A DNA stretch of 64,000 bases from Bacteroidota bacterium (GCA_021323535.1 JAJONO010000024.1:1-64000), one strand, 5' to 3'; numbered from the stretch's first letter, positions 9,657 to 20,194 are shown. Translations and numbers: made by a program. The notes: generated from the sequence alone by a model not told the origin.

Positions 9657-10538
9657 CTATTTCCAGTACTCATACTTAAAATTATACTCGTGTTCAAAAT
9701 AGTTATTGTCAAGTGCTCCCTGGAGTTGCGTGTTGCTTTTATCCTTAACGGTAAATCGTCTCACAAATTTAAAAGAAGTTAAGGTACCATCTTTGTTCCA
9801 GTTATAAAAGCTCTCTTCAATTTTGTCTCCGTAGCCTTCAGGATAAATTATCTGTGTATTTGTGAGCCATCCCGCTGTGTTATAAGAATAGGTACAGGTT
9901 GCTCCACCCGAAACCGTTTTAATATTTTTACCGTTGGCATTGTAAAAATATTCCGTCATTTTTCTTCGTGGTGTGTCATCTTTTGTTTCGTAAAGCGCCG
10001 TTACATTTCCTTTGGCGTTATATTCCCAGTCATAAGCAAAATACTTGCCACTAAGGTACTGATAACGTTTACTGAATAATTTTCCATTTTTCCACTTATA
10101 GGAAGCCACAGTTTTTGGCATGTTTATGAGCTCTTCTTTACTCAGAAACCCATTTGCATCGTAGGACCAAACGAGCGAATCGGGAATTGGTTTTAAGATC
10201 CAATATGCTTTGATCCTGTTTTTTCCGTCTAGATAATATTTTGCCGTTGTCACTTTCTCTCCGCTCCCGTCAATATATTCCGAGCTTTGCGGTTTACCCG
10301 ATTTGAAGTAATGCAGCTTATATACTTTTTTAAGATCCTTAATATCGGTTCCTTTTTCGGTATATGAAACAGTTTTTATTTTATGAATTCTTATATAACC
10401 CGTATCCGGAACGTATCCCATATCAGAAACAGGATTGAACATGATACCGTGACTGTTAATATCCAGAAAATAATTTTTATTCTGGGCCCTTAATCCGAAT
10501 GAAGATAAACAAATGAAAAGTATTACGAATTGCCTCAT
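9657..10538 (-). CDS. Secreted YD-repeat-like protein of unknown function
   Basis: A 293-residue exported protein with a signal peptide at residues 1-19 (MRQFVILFICLSSFGLRAQ). The body is a series of aromatic-rich beta strands of about 20 residues each, with recurring patterns such as WSYDANGFLSKEE, WEYNAKGNVTALY, YFYNANGKNIKTV and YSYNTAGWLTNT. This resembles the YD/RHS type of strand repeat, but it is short and has no toxin domain or cleavage motif. It lies between two T9SS cargo genes but has no sorting domain itself, so it is probably periplasmic or surface associated by other means. No function can be assigned. Confidence 0.65.
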   Translation of the reverse strand: MRQFVILFICLSSFGLRAQNKNYFLDINSHGIMFNPVSDMGYVPDTGYIRIHKIKTVSYTEKGTDIKDLKKVYKLHYFKSGKPQSSEYIDGSGEKVTTAKYYLDGKNRIKAYWILKPIPDSLVWSYDANGFLSKEELINMPKTVASYKWKNGKLFSKRYQYLSGKYFAYDWEYNAKGNVTALYETKDDTPRRKMTEYFYNANGKNIKTVSGGATCTYSYNTAGWLTNTQIIYPEGYGDKIEESFYNWNKDGTLTSFKFVRRFTVKDKSNTQLQGALDNNYFEHEYNFKYEYWK

Positions 10539-10652
10539 AGGTCGTGTTAAGCAAATATAATAAATTTCCTGATTTTAAAAAGCGGGAATGAGCCATCGCC
10601 TGCATAAACGCAATGAAAAAATGATTGGAATGAGTGAGCCAGACTTTCTTAA

Positions 10653-12713
10653 CTAGAGTCTGATAACTTTTTTATAGTAAATTTTATCGTCTAAGGAAGC
10701 TTTTACAAAATAAGTTCCCGATTTCAGATTGCGGGTTACAATCGTTGTTTTGTATTCTCCCATTATCTTTTCCTTTTCATTAAGCATCGTTATTTTCTCA
10801 CCGAGAATATTATAAACTTCAATACTTAAAGAACAAGGCTTAGAGCCAGCGTTTACAACAATACTTAAATCATCCGAAAAAGGGTTAGGGAACACATTCA
10901 ATACGCTCTCCTTTGCTTCTGTTTCGGCAATTCCAACATTGGCGCAGAATCCCGGAATGTTTGCGTCGAGCCAGGCCGTTCGGTTATAGATCCAGTTTTT
11001 CAGATCCTGTACTTCTGTCTGGTACGTTGCACCTGTCTGATTCTGAGGATTAGCATAAACATACGCCCCTATGATTGGAAACTGCCTGAAATTCCGTTGT
11101 TGCGATTCACTGAGCATGGCCGCGGTATTATCAATGTACTCATATAATTTATTATTACTCAGCAAACTCATTCGCAGCGAGTGGTAGCGGCAATACAATT
11201 TATTTTTAAAATTAATGTCATCCATTAATTTATCCCACCACACAGGAATTGGAAAATCATTATTTGGTATTTCGAACTGCCAGTATTTTTCATCCCAGGC
11301 ATTTCCATAATTGCAATTGTGCCAGGCAAGATCATAATCCCATACCGGACCCACGTGAATCTTTCCTCCATCCATAATATTATCTTTATATAAATAGGTG
11401 CTCAACCGGTACGCATCGGGGTTTTTACTGAGCTCGTTAATGATAAGATAATCGAGAAACGAATCGTCGTTAATGAATTTTTTGTAGCCGGTAACAGGAT
11501 CGGTATATGTGGGTGAATTCATAACCGTTTCAAAACTATCGAGTACACTTTTTATATAGCCTTGCTGTTGCGGACTAATTTCGTCAAACTGCGGGTAGTT
11601 ATACTGATAATAAAACTTAGTGGAAGCTCCAGAAATGCCCGGATACATAGAATACCATCCCGGATCATCTGTTCTGTTTATCTGGATAATGTATCCGCCG
11701 GTGATATATGGAAATTGATTATCAATGGGTGTCACTTTTGAGATGCTCACCCTGTTGTTTCCGCGTTTTACCTGTTCCATAAGCATGTACACACCAAAAT
11801 ATTCTCCATTAAGAAAAAGTTCAACGAAATGGGTGCGGGGTGAATAATGTCCCATCTGTGAAAACAAATGCTGCGTGAGCGAGTTTCGCACAAGGCTTTT
11901 ATCTGAATAGCAGGAAGTGAGTACCCAATCGCTTTCAGCAGGCATTCCTAATAAAGAAGCTTCTACGTCGTTTACACCTGAGGCATCCTTGAGTTCGATC
12001 TTAATATTGTTTTTCTCAAACATTTTTGAGCTGCTTCCACGAATGTGACATAGGGCCTTACCGTTATAATTGTTTTTTGGATCGGTAATAGAATTACGGT
12101 TGGTTCCATTGTATACAATTCCCAGATCAACAATAATATCGTTTACTGAAAGTGCCTGACTATTTGTATTAAGGAACACCAGTGGAAGGTTGGACGAATT
12201 AAGCATTACAGGTTTCGCAGGATTGTTCCCAAACTTAAGGCTCCAACCAACGAGCATTCCTGAGTTGGCGGGAGCCACAAAATCCTTCACCATCAGTTTC
12301 CAGGTTCCATTACCAGGTTTTGATGTATTGAATCTTCCCATGTTTCCAACAGGCCTGAAAGTACCCGTATATGGCGCGCTTGCTGTAGTAACTGAATTAA
12401 ACACGTTATTATTGAAACAGGTGTTGGAAAAAGTAACACCACTGCAGCTAAGCACACCACTAAGGTCCACTTCAATTCCAGAAGGCGACATTAGGGTTAG
12501 CTTGAGTTCCTGAACAGCGTTATGGTTAATATTAACACAGACTTCTTCAAGACCAAAGGTGCTATCGATACTAGCAGGGAGTCCCGCTACTACCAGATTA
12601 AAAACAGTTTCCTGTCCCCCATTGTTCAGGATATTTCCACCTGTTCCATTAAAGACCTGTGCTGTAAAACTGAGATAAAAAAAGGGCAGGATGAGCGTAA
12701 ATAGATGTTTCAT
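10653..12713 (-). CDS. CotH-family secreted protein with P-domain and T9SS signal
   Basis: An exported protein of about 686 residues. The ATG at 12713 gives the signal MKHLFTLILPFFYLSFTAQ; a TTG two codons upstream is the other choice. Residues 20-175 look like a proprotein-convertase P/Homo B domain (GLEEVCVNINH, LVGWSLKFGN). Residues 190-570 match the CotH kinase-like family, named for a Bacillus spore-coat protein kinase: HIRGSSSKMFEKN, YFGVYMLMEQVKRG and GPVWDYDLAWHN. Residues 600-686 are a type A T9SS sorting domain (LNVFPNPFSDD to KKVIRL). CotH-like proteins outside spore formers are common in Bacteroidota, and their substrates are not known; phosphorylation of extracellular proteins is inference. 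Confidence 0.85.
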   Translation of the reverse strand: MKHLFTLILPFFYLSFTAQVFNGTGGNILNNGGQETVFNLVVAGLPASIDSTFGLEEVCVNINHNAVQELKLTLMSPSGIEVDLSGVLSCSGVTFSNTCFNNNVFNSVTTASAPYTGTFRPVGNMGRFNTSKPGNGTWKLMVKDFVAPANSGMLVGWSLKFGNNPAKPVMLNSSNLPLVFLNTNSQALSVNDIIVDLGIVYNGTNRNSITDPKNNYNGKALCHIRGSSSKMFEKNNIKIELKDASGVNDVEASLLGMPAESDWVLTSCYSDKSLVRNSLTQHLFSQMGHYSPRTHFVELFLNGEYFGVYMLMEQVKRGNNRVSISKVTPIDNQFPYITGGYIIQINRTDDPGWYSMYPGISGASTKFYYQYNYPQFDEISPQQQGYIKSVLDSFETVMNSPTYTDPVTGYKKFINDDSFLDYLIINELSKNPDAYRLSTYLYKDNIMDGGKIHVGPVWDYDLAWHNCNYGNAWDEKYWQFEIPNNDFPIPVWWDKLMDDINFKNKLYCRYHSLRMSLLSNNKLYEYIDNTAAMLSESQQRNFRQFPIIGAYVYANPQNQTGATYQTEVQDLKNWIYNRTAWLDANIPGFCANVGIAETEAKESVLNVFPNPFSDDLSIVVNAGSKPCSLSIEVYNILGEKITMLNEKEKIMGEYKTTIVTRNLKSGTYFVKASLDDKIYYKKVIRL

Positions 12714-12884
12714 TGGCAAGAAAATTTAATCACGGAGATAAGTAGGTCCGGCTTTTTTACCTGATAAAAAAACGTGCACAGCACAATTCTAAAACGGTTT
12801 GACCATAATTGGGAACGAAACTCCACACACGCGGTGCCGAAGACATATCCCATAGTGGTTTTAGAGAAAGAAAATTGATTATTC

Positions 12885-13355
12885 TTAAAGTGTGTCTCCT
12901 TCTTTCAGATCTCCTTTTTCATCAATATGAATGAAGGGAATTTTTTCAATGATCAGAACATTGCCTATTAATTTTGAGCGATGACAATGGCGTGGATCGC
13001 TTTCGCTACACATAATAGCCAACCTGTTTTCGTTCATATATGCTTTTTTTAAGCGCTCAATTCCTTTTTGGAAAAATGGTTTTTGTGACAGGATGGAATA
13101 ATCAATTTTCCCGTCCACATAACAGCTTTCATCTTTTGGTCTTCCTCCAAGCAAATCTCCCATAAACACGTAACGTATTCCTGCTTTTTCAAGTGAAGCT
13201 GAAAGTGCTTTCTGATTGTACTGTGGATTAAATCGCGAAAAAGGAACAGAGCGAACATCTACAAGATATTCTATAGCATTTTGATGAAGTAGTTGAATAA
13301 ATTCTCCGATCTCTCTCCTCCCATGGCCGATTGTATACAGCGGCATTCTTCCCAT
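12885..13355 (-). CDS. DUF488 family protein
   Basis: A 156-residue soluble protein of the DUF488 family. Visible hallmarks are YTIGHGRREIGEF at the N-terminus, the DVRSVPFSRFNPQY block, and AIMCSESDPRHCHRS near residue 125, where a cysteine and two histidines lie close together. The family is widespread, cytoplasmic and still without a proven activity. The gene stands alone, read in the same direction as the upstream histidine kinase gene but with a gap of about 45 bases. An internal ATG three codons in is an equally good start. Confidence 0.85.
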   Translation of the reverse strand: MGRMPLYTIGHGRREIGEFIQLLHQNAIEYLVDVRSVPFSRFNPQYNQKALSASLEKAGIRYVFMGDLLGGRPKDESCYVDGKIDYSILSQKPFFQKGIERLKKAYMNENRLAIMCSESDPRHCHRSKLIGNVLIIEKIPFIHIDEKGDLKEGDTL

Positions 13356-13401
13356 GCATTAAAGTTACAAAAAGTAAATTTCATCCCGATAGTTATCGAA
13401 G

Positions 13402-15414
13402 CTAAAACTCCTTAATAAGCGGAATGGTAATGTTAACAAGGGTTCCCCGGGGTGTGCCATCTTCATTGAACAAATCGGTGTATTCGATCCTGGAGTCAAG
13501 TAGTCCAAGTAAATCAAGGCGGTCCTTAGTAATTTCAACACCCATGGAACGGTGATCAAAAACCTGCTTCTTTTTAATTTCCCCTGAAACTTTTCGTCCG
13601 GCTCCGTTGTCTTCCACTGTGCATACCAGAAAATCTCCTTCCTGTTGCATCGATAGAGAAATCAGCCCTTCATAAGTTTCCCCTTTATCCCTGCTGATGT
13701 TTTTTTTATTTTGTATTCCATGAAGAATGGCGTTTTCTACAAATGGCTGAATAGCGAGCGATGGAATTTCGACATCGTTGGTATCAAGATCGGGACTAAT
13801 TTTTATATTGTATTTAAAACTTTTTCCGAACCTGAAATTTTCGAGATCGATATAAAGTGTGAGAAGCTCTATTTCTTTTGCAAGAGGAATGGAACGCTTA
13901 TCAGATGATTCGAGGATCATTCTCAACAATCGGGAAAACTTAGTGAGATATTTGATCGCCTCTTCTCCTTCAGCCTTTCTGATAAGTTCAAGAACCCCAC
14001 CGAGTGAATTAAAAATAAAATGCGGATTCATCTGCGCCCGAAGCGCTTTTATCTCCGAATCTTTGAGCCTGAATGTAAGCTCATGTTCCTCTCTCCGTTT
14101 GTTACTTTTATACCTGGTGTAAATAAAAAAGAAAACGGTTATAATGATAATGATTGCCAGAACAAATCCAATGATCATATAGCGTTGTTTCTGATCGAAG
14201 AGCGCCTTTTGTATTTTAGCTTCTTCTTCTTTTCTTAATTCAAGTTCCTTCTCTCTCTGTCCGAATTCATACATCATCTGCCGGCGAATGTTTTCCTTCC
14301 GGGTTTTATTCCTCGTCACGCTATCGTTCATAGCATAATACAGTTCCTGCATGTCAAAGGCTTTTTCATAATCACCCATACGACTGTAAATTGTTTTCAA
14401 AGCGCCTGCGGAATTCATAATTTCTTCAGGCATACCTATGCTCATACTAAGGTTGAGACTTCGCTTCCCAAAATCGAGGGCCTGTGGATATTTTTTTTTC
14501 TTTCCGAAAAGTTTACTCAGGTTCCCTGACGTTTGAGCAAGACCGAGTTTACTTTTTGTTTCTTCATAGATCGCTAAAGCTTTGCGGTAATATTCTTCGG
14601 CAGCATCAAACTTATTTGTTTGAGAGTAAACGGCTCCAATATTATTCAGAGCAAGCGCCATCCCGTTCTTATTTCCCATTTCTTCATTCAGTGAGTAGGA
14701 ATTCCGGAAAGACTTAAGCGCCTGATCTGTATTCCCTGAATGTAAATTTAAAGTGCCAATATTGTTTTCCGCTCTGGCAATACCATCCGTAAAATCAATT
14801 TCGCAAAAAAGAGTAAGCGCTTTTTGCTGGTGAACGAGAGCCCTTACAGTGTCTCGTGTTTTTTCCTCGATCTGGGCGAGGTTGGTAAGATTGCTTGCCA
14901 TTCCGAATTTATCGCCAAGCGTTTCGTTAATGGAATAGCTTTTATAAAAATATTCGAGTCCTTTGGTTACATTTCCCTGATCCTTATATAAACCTCCAAG
15001 GTTGTTATAAATCTCGGCAATGCCCTCTTTATCATTTAAAGAAAGACGAATATCAAGACTTTTATTATAGAAAACGAGGATAGCGGGATCATTCACAGAA
15101 TTCTGTTGCAGTGTAAATCCTTTTCCGTTGTATGCCTCGGCCAGGTATTTTTTATAGAAGTTGGTGAGCTGGTGCGACTCACCAACTATTTTAAGATTGC
15201 TTTCTGAAAGCTTTAAAAGTTGCTCATTGAATTTTTGCCATTCACCTTCAGGAGCAATTTCGGCAAGAACAGAAAGTGTTTTACAGCGGGAAGTATCAGG
15301 ACCAAATACGCCGGGCTTTTTAGACAAGCGGATGAGTACCGCACGAAGCGAATCTTCGTTCTGAGAAAAAGCAGGGGCACAAATGCTCAGAAGAATAATA
15401 AATAATAATTTCAC
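13402..15414 (-). CDS. TPR-containing sensor histidine kinase, LytS type
   Basis: A 670-residue membrane sensor kinase. A signal peptide (MKLLFIILLSICAPAFS, GTG start) is followed by periplasmic tetratricopeptide repeats at about residues 75-375 (EIYNNLGGLYKDQGN, RAENNIGTLNLHSGN). One membrane segment lies near 410-432. The cytoplasmic part has the His_kinase phosphoacceptor motif LRAQMNPHFIFNSLGG and a GHKL ATPase with VEDNGAGRK. This class normally phosphorylates a LytTR response regulator, but none is adjacent, so it is an orphan here; the LytTR gene at 44311-45015 belongs with another kinase. The signal sensed by the TPR domain is unknown. Confidence 0.9.
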   Translation of the reverse strand: MKLLFIILLSICAPAFSQNEDSLRAVLIRLSKKPGVFGPDTSRCKTLSVLAEIAPEGEWQKFNEQLLKLSESNLKIVGESHQLTNFYKKYLAEAYNGKGFTLQQNSVNDPAILVFYNKSLDIRLSLNDKEGIAEIYNNLGGLYKDQGNVTKGLEYFYKSYSINETLGDKFGMASNLTNLAQIEEKTRDTVRALVHQQKALTLFCEIDFTDGIARAENNIGTLNLHSGNTDQALKSFRNSYSLNEEMGNKNGMALALNNIGAVYSQTNKFDAAEEYYRKALAIYEETKSKLGLAQTSGNLSKLFGKKKKYPQALDFGKRSLNLSMSIGMPEEIMNSAGALKTIYSRMGDYEKAFDMQELYYAMNDSVTRNKTRKENIRRQMMYEFGQREKELELRKEEEAKIQKALFDQKQRYMIIGFVLAIIIIITVFFFIYTRYKSNKRREEHELTFRLKDSEIKALRAQMNPHFIFNSLGGVLELIRKAEGEEAIKYLTKFSRLLRMILESSDKRSIPLAKEIELLTLYIDLENFRFGKSFKYNIKISPDLDTNDVEIPSLAIQPFVENAILHGIQNKKNISRDKGETYEGLISLSMQQEGDFLVCTVEDNGAGRKVSGEIKKKQVFDHRSMGVEITKDRLDLLGLLDSRIEYTDLFNEDGTPRGTLVNITIPLIKEF

Positions 15415-15472
15415 TTTATATCTGAAAGCCAGCCGGCTTTGCTCAATCTAAGATACAAAACCTGATCATAAT

Positions 15473-15502
15473 AAAAAATCCCGGAAGCAGAACTCCCGGG
15501 AT
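15473..15502 (-). terminator. Intrinsic terminator of the RND efflux operon
   Basis: Read on the minus strand, ATCCCGG (15502-15496) pairs with CCGGGAT (15484-15478) and is followed by a T run down to 15473. It lies just after the stop codon of the RND permease gene and ends the four-gene efflux operon. Confidence 0.8.
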
Positions 15503-15508
15503 CCAGTA

Positions 15509-18500
15509 TTAACGGTCAAGGTCGCCGTAGTCGAGTTTCTTTTTCTGTATTTTTAAAAGTAAAGTACAGACCATAACGAAGAAGGGAATGTACATGACAA
15601 TTCTTGGCAGTTCATAATGATCGAGTATAACAAGTGCTTTACGTTTTAAGCGTTCAGCAATTAAATACATTGCCGGAACAAGTAATAATGTAAGTAAGGT
15701 TGCAAATCCTAAACCAAAGATCATGGTCCAGCTTAACGGCCCCCAGAACACCACGTTATCTCCACCAAAGTGAATATGTGGTCTTCCGTGCGCGAGCAAC
15801 TCTTCAAAATCAATATTCAAGCCAACTGCCAAAGGAATTAATCCTAAGATGGCGGCGGTTGCTGTTAATACTACTGGTGTCATACGTGTTCTTCCGGCAT
15901 CTACAGTTGCTTCCCAAAGACTCACACCTTTAAGGCGCGCCTCTTCGGCAAACTCTACCAGCAAGATCCCGTTCCGCACCACAATTCCGGCGAGCGCCAC
16001 AACTCCGATTCCAGTCATAACAATACTCATGTCCATTTTAAAAATGGCGGTTCCGAGTAATACGCCAATCACACTTAAAAGAATTTCGGAAAGAATGATG
16101 ATTGGTTTCCCGATGGAGTTAAACTGGATCACTAACACCAATAAAATAATACCGATCGATATCTGCATTGCTTTACCAAGGAAATCGCCGGTTTCTTTTT
16201 GTTCTTCTTCCTGACCTGCGAATTTCACCTCAACAGCTCCTTCTGCTTTGAATCCTTTAGCAACTTCCTGAACCTGCGCCACAACATTATTAGGATTAAA
16301 ACCTTCCAGAACGTCGGATGATAATGTGATCACGCGTTTGTTTTGTTTACGTTTAATTCCACCATAGGTATTTTCATAACGCACATCGCAAAAGGCCGAC
16401 AGAGGAACTGATCTTAACAAACCTCCCATGTTCATATCACGGAACGTAATTTTAATGTTTTTAATCTGCTCTATATTTGTACGCTGATCATAGTTGTAAC
16501 GTAACTGAATTGGGTATTCATCATTCGCGTCACGGAATTTGGATGGATTATCGATACCAAACACTGCTTTACGGATTTCCATTGCTAATTGCACTGAAGA
16601 AATTCCTTCGCGGTTGGCGCGTTCACGATCCACATCAAAAACAATCTCAGGTTTGTTATCAACGAAATCGGATTTTAATTCGGCTACGCCCGGAACATCC
16701 GCTGCTTCGAGAAAACGTTTTAAGTTCCTTCCGTTCTCAACAAGTTCTTCAAATTTATCACCTTTGATTTCGATACTGATTGGCTTTCCTACAGGAGGAC
16801 CTGCCTGTTCTTTATTGGCTGTGATCTCAACACCTGGAATATCCCACTTCATATTCTGAAACTCCTGGAGGTATTTCATAGTGCTTTCGCCGTTACGATC
16901 AGCAAACTCTACAAAGTTGATAGCGATCTTACCCCGATTAGGATACGAGTTCTGATCTTCATCTTGGGGATCGGTAACACCAATGGTAACATTCGTAATG
17001 AGAGACGAAACAATAGGATTATTTTCTCCAATCACCTTGTTTACTTTTTTCTCAACGATCTTCATCACTTCGTTCGTTTTTGAAGGATCGGTTCCTTCAG
17101 GTAATTTCGCGTAAATGAAAATGTTATTCGGATCTCCCTGAGGGAAGAACACAACGTTAGGTTTGGTGATTCCCATGAGAACGATTGAGAAAATGAATAA
17201 TCCCAGGGTCATTAACAATAAAGTATACGGACGTTTTAATCCCCACACCAGAAGTTTTGTATAACCTCTCTGGAAAGAAGGCCATGCTTTTGTCTGGAAG
17301 TTTTCGATCACCTTGTAAAGGAACAAACGGTGAATGATCATGAACAGTGCAAAGAAAATCATAAGGTTACCAATAGCAAGACTGCCTTTGATATAACACA
17401 CGATCGCTATCAATCCAAGTACGACTAATCGCATATAAGCTTTCCGGGTGAGGCGGCCATGATCTTTTGCTTCCTCTTCATGAGGGCGCATAAAATCAAC
17501 AGCGAATACCGGATTAATAATATAAGCTACGAAGAGTGACGCCAATAATGTAATGATAAGCGTAATAGGTAAATAGTACATGAACTTACCAATCATTCCA
17601 GGCCAGAAAGCAAGAGGAATAAACGGCGCCAGTGTTGTAATGGTTCCGCTTAACACAGGAAGGAACACTTCACCCGCCGCCATTTTTGCTGCGGTTTTAA
17701 TATCCTTTTTTCCGTTGTCGAAGATACGGTGCGTATTTTCTATTACAACAATCGCGTCATCTACCACAATACCCAATGCCAAAAGGAACGCGAACAACAC
17801 GATCATGTTCATGGTAAAACCAATACTTGGCATAAACATAAATGCAATGAACATAGAGAGTGGAACAGAAAGCGCCACGAATAAAGCGTTGTTCACACCC
17901 ATGAAGAACATGAGGATGAGCGTTACTAAAATAAATCCAATGATAATTGTATTGATAAGATCATGTAAGGTTACTTTAGTTTTATCGGACTGATCGGCTG
18001 TAATTTTAATATCTATGTTTTTCGGAAACTCATTCGTTTTCATTTCCTCGATAATTGATTTGATATTATCGGAAGCGGAAATTAAGTTTTCACCGGCACG
18101 TTTAATGATGTTAAGGGTGATTACATTTTTTCCGCCAAGTCGCGCGTAACTTTCTGATTCGGCTGCTGTATCAACAACCTGTGCAAAATCGCGAAGGTAT
18201 AATCGCGCGCCTGATTGCGAACCAATAACAAGATTTTTTAATTCTTCGATGCTTTTGAACTCATTCTTTACACTGATGGTACGTTTGGTTCCATCCATTG
18301 GAATTTGCCCACCGCTGATCGTAATATTTTCACTTCCGATTGAGCGTTCAAGATCCTGCATGCCCAATTGCATCGATTGCATTTTATACATATCAAGGTT
18401 CACTTGTATTTCACGGTCAGGGGCGCCAACCATTTTTACTTCGGTGATTTCTTTTAACCCTTCGATGCGGTCCTTAAGATCATCGGCGTATTCTTTCAGT

Positions 18501-18970
18501 TTCGCAAGATCCATATCGCCGGCAATGTTAATGTACATGATCGGCAACTCGGAGAAAGCGAGCTCTTTTACAAATGGAGCGCGCGTTAATGAAGCAGGAA
18601 GATCGGATTTTGCCTCATCTACTTTATCCTTGATCTGCTGACGGGCCTTATCAACGCTTACGTTAGTATTGAACTCCGCAGTGATGAGGGAAACGTCCTG
18701 CATGGAGTTACTTGTCAGTTTTTTAATTCCTGGAATTGATTTTAATTTTTTCTCGAGAGGTTTTGTAACGGTATTCTCAATATTGGTTGGAGAGTTACCG
18801 GCATACACGGTGCTGATGTAGAATTTAGGCACAACGATATCCGGAAAACTTTCTTTCGGAAGACCATTGTACGCGTTGATTCCCATCAGGGTAATAAGAA
18901 CCACGACAATGTAAATCGCGGTTTTATTATCTATGGCCCAACTGCTGGGTTTAAATTGTTTGAAGTCCAT
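15509..18970 (-). CDS. RND-family efflux permease, inner-membrane subunit
   Basis: A 1153-residue proton-driven exporter of the resistance-nodulation-division superfamily. The N-terminus has the first membrane helix (TAIYIVVVLITLMGINAYNG) followed by the porter domain. Five helices from about 335 include GIVVDDAIVVIENTHR, with the paired aspartates of TM4 that relay protons. A second porter domain and TM8-12 follow. Between the two halves lies an insert of about 60 residues with one or two extra hydrophobic segments near residues 500-555, often seen in Bacteroidota homologues. The type is HAE1-like (drugs or other amphiphiles) because the charged metal-path residues of CusA are not evident. 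It is the last gene of the operon. Confidence 0.92.
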   Translation of the reverse strand: MDFKQFKPSSWAIDNKTAIYIVVVLITLMGINAYNGLPKESFPDIVVPKFYISTVYAGNSPTNIENTVTKPLEKKLKSIPGIKKLTSNSMQDVSLITAEFNTNVSVDKARQQIKDKVDEAKSDLPASLTRAPFVKELAFSELPIMYINIAGDMDLAKLKEYADDLKDRIEGLKEITEVKMVGAPDREIQVNLDMYKMQSMQLGMQDLERSIGSENITISGGQIPMDGTKRTISVKNEFKSIEELKNLVIGSQSGARLYLRDFAQVVDTAAESESYARLGGKNVITLNIIKRAGENLISASDNIKSIIEEMKTNEFPKNIDIKITADQSDKTKVTLHDLINTIIIGFILVTLILMFFMGVNNALFVALSVPLSMFIAFMFMPSIGFTMNMIVLFAFLLALGIVVDDAIVVIENTHRIFDNGKKDIKTAAKMAAGEVFLPVLSGTITTLAPFIPLAFWPGMIGKFMYYLPITLIITLLASLFVAYIINPVFAVDFMRPHEEEAKDHGRLTRKAYMRLVVLGLIAIVCYIKGSLAIGNLMIFFALFMIIHRLFLYKVIENFQTKAWPSFQRGYTKLLVWGLKRPYTLLLMTLGLFIFSIVLMGITKPNVVFFPQGDPNNIFIYAKLPEGTDPSKTNEVMKIVEKKVNKVIGENNPIVSSLITNVTIGVTDPQDEDQNSYPNRGKIAINFVEFADRNGESTMKYLQEFQNMKWDIPGVEITANKEQAGPPVGKPISIEIKGDKFEELVENGRNLKRFLEAADVPGVAELKSDFVDNKPEIVFDVDRERANREGISSVQLAMEIRKAVFGIDNPSKFRDANDEYPIQLRYNYDQRTNIEQIKNIKITFRDMNMGGLLRSVPLSAFCDVRYENTYGGIKRKQNKRVITLSSDVLEGFNPNNVVAQVQEVAKGFKAEGAVEVKFAGQEEEQKETGDFLGKAMQISIGIILLVLVIQFNSIGKPIIILSEILLSVIGVLLGTAIFKMDMSIVMTGIGVVALAGIVVRNGILLVEFAEEARLKGVSLWEATVDAGRTRMTPVVLTATAAILGLIPLAVGLNIDFEELLAHGRPHIHFGGDNVVFWGPLSWTMIFGLGFATLLTLLLVPAMYLIAERLKRKALVILDHYELPRIVMYIPFFVMVCTLLLKIQKKKLDYGDLDR

Positions 18971-19015
18971 ATGTTTTATTTTTTACAAGCCGGATCAAGG
19001 TCCGGACCCTGTTAT

Positions 19016-20194
19016 TTATTTTTTAATCTTAATTGCCTCTCCTTCGTTTAATCCATCATAGCCAGCTGTTATCAGCATATCTGTTTCAGATAAACCACTC
19101 AATACTTCGAGTTTTCCATTGTATTCTCTTCCAGGCGTGATGTTACGTTTTGCCGCTTTGTTGTTTTCAGCAACGAGCACATAAGGTTGTCCTTTAAAAT
19201 CTTTCTGCACATAATTTACCGGCACAACAATTACAGGTTTTGCAGAAGTGTAATCATTAATATTAAGAATCGCAATCTGGTTAGGATGGTACTCTTTTTT
19301 GTTATCGAGGTTCACCTGGATATCGAATGTGCGATTGAGTGCATTGATGGCACGTGCCGCGTAAGAAACTTTTGCAGTAAGTGTATCGTTCGAATCCGGG
19401 AAGCGGATAAGCACTTCATCACCTTTGTGAATTTTTGAGGCATAGCTCTCGGCAAGATCAGCTTTTAATTTAAGGTTGCTGAAGTTTATCACGCGCACGG
19501 CCGGCATGCCAGGTGCGGTTAATTGTCCGAGTTTAATATCCACTGCATCTACGGTTCCATCGATAGGAGAAATAATTCTTGTCATTCGCACCTGTTCCTG
19601 TAGTGTTGCAAGTTTTTTCTCGATGCTTTCCTTTTGCGTTTTCGCCTGTAAGAACTGAACTTCTGTTCCGATTTTCTGATCCCACAACGCTTTTTGTTTT
19701 TCGTATAACTGATTTACGAGTTCCTGATTGGTTTGAAGATCAGAGATGCTTTGTTGAATAGCACGCGCGTCTGTTTCAGCGAGTACCTGTCCTCTCGAAA
19801 CCTCATCACCAACTTTTACGTTGATCTTGGTAATTGTTCCTGGCATTTCAGAAGAAAGATTTACGCTTTCTTCAGCATCTACTCTACCCTGGGCATTGAT
19901 GTAAGTTTTAAAGATGGTTGGAGTAACCGGCGCTGCTTCTACAAGAACGAACTTTTTAACAGAATCACCTTCCATTTTGCTGATTTTTTCTTCTACTTCA
20001 GCCAGTTCCTTATTTATTTTTCCGGTTACGTCGGCAAGTTGCGTTCTTAATTCGGCTTGTTTCGCTTTTAACTCAGCTAGACTTCCTTTTTCCGCTCCGC
20101 CTCCACATGATGCAAGGAACAATGTGGCAACAATAAGAAGCGCCGTACCTGATCTTAATGTTTTAGAAGTTTGAATTTGTGACATATTTTTCAT
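19016..20194 (-). CDS. RND efflux periplasmic adaptor (membrane fusion) lipoprotein
   Basis: Bridges the RND pump and the TolC-like channel. A lipoprotein signal with lipobox LASC precedes a GGG linker and an alpha-helical hairpin with strong coiled-coil character (LAELKAKQAELRTQL and QELVNQLYEKQKAL). The lipoyl/barrel-sandwich halves are visible as GTITKINVKVGDEVSRG and SPIDGTVDAVDIKLGQL, followed by beta-barrel and membrane-proximal domains. The ATG at 20194 is my choice; ATGs at 20185 and 20209 and a TTG at 20245 are in frame. Gene order TolC-adaptor-pump behind a TetR gene matches many Bacteroidota multidrug pumps. Confidence 0.9.
   Translation of the reverse strand: MKNMSQIQTSKTLRSGTALLIVATLFLASCGGGAEKGSLAELKAKQAELRTQLADVTGKINKELAEVEEKISKMEGDSVKKFVLVEAAPVTPTIFKTYINAQGRVDAEESVNLSSEMPGTITKINVKVGDEVSRGQVLAETDARAIQQSISDLQTNQELVNQLYEKQKALWDQKIGTEVQFLQAKTQKESIEKKLATLQEQVRMTRIISPIDGTVDAVDIKLGQLTAPGMPAVRVINFSNLKLKADLAESYASKIHKGDEVLIRFPDSNDTLTAKVSYAARAINALNRTFDIQVNLDNKKEYHPNQIAILNINDYTSAKPVIVVPVNYVQKDFKGQPYVLVAENNKAAKRNITPGREYNGKLEVLSGLSETDMLITAGYDGLNEGEAIKIKK

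Noticed and set aside
13402-15414. Pairing of the orphan histidine kinase with the LytTR regulator at 44311
   Set aside because: The LytTR gene overlaps another kinase gene by four bases, so that kinase is its natural partner; the orphan may use another regulator.
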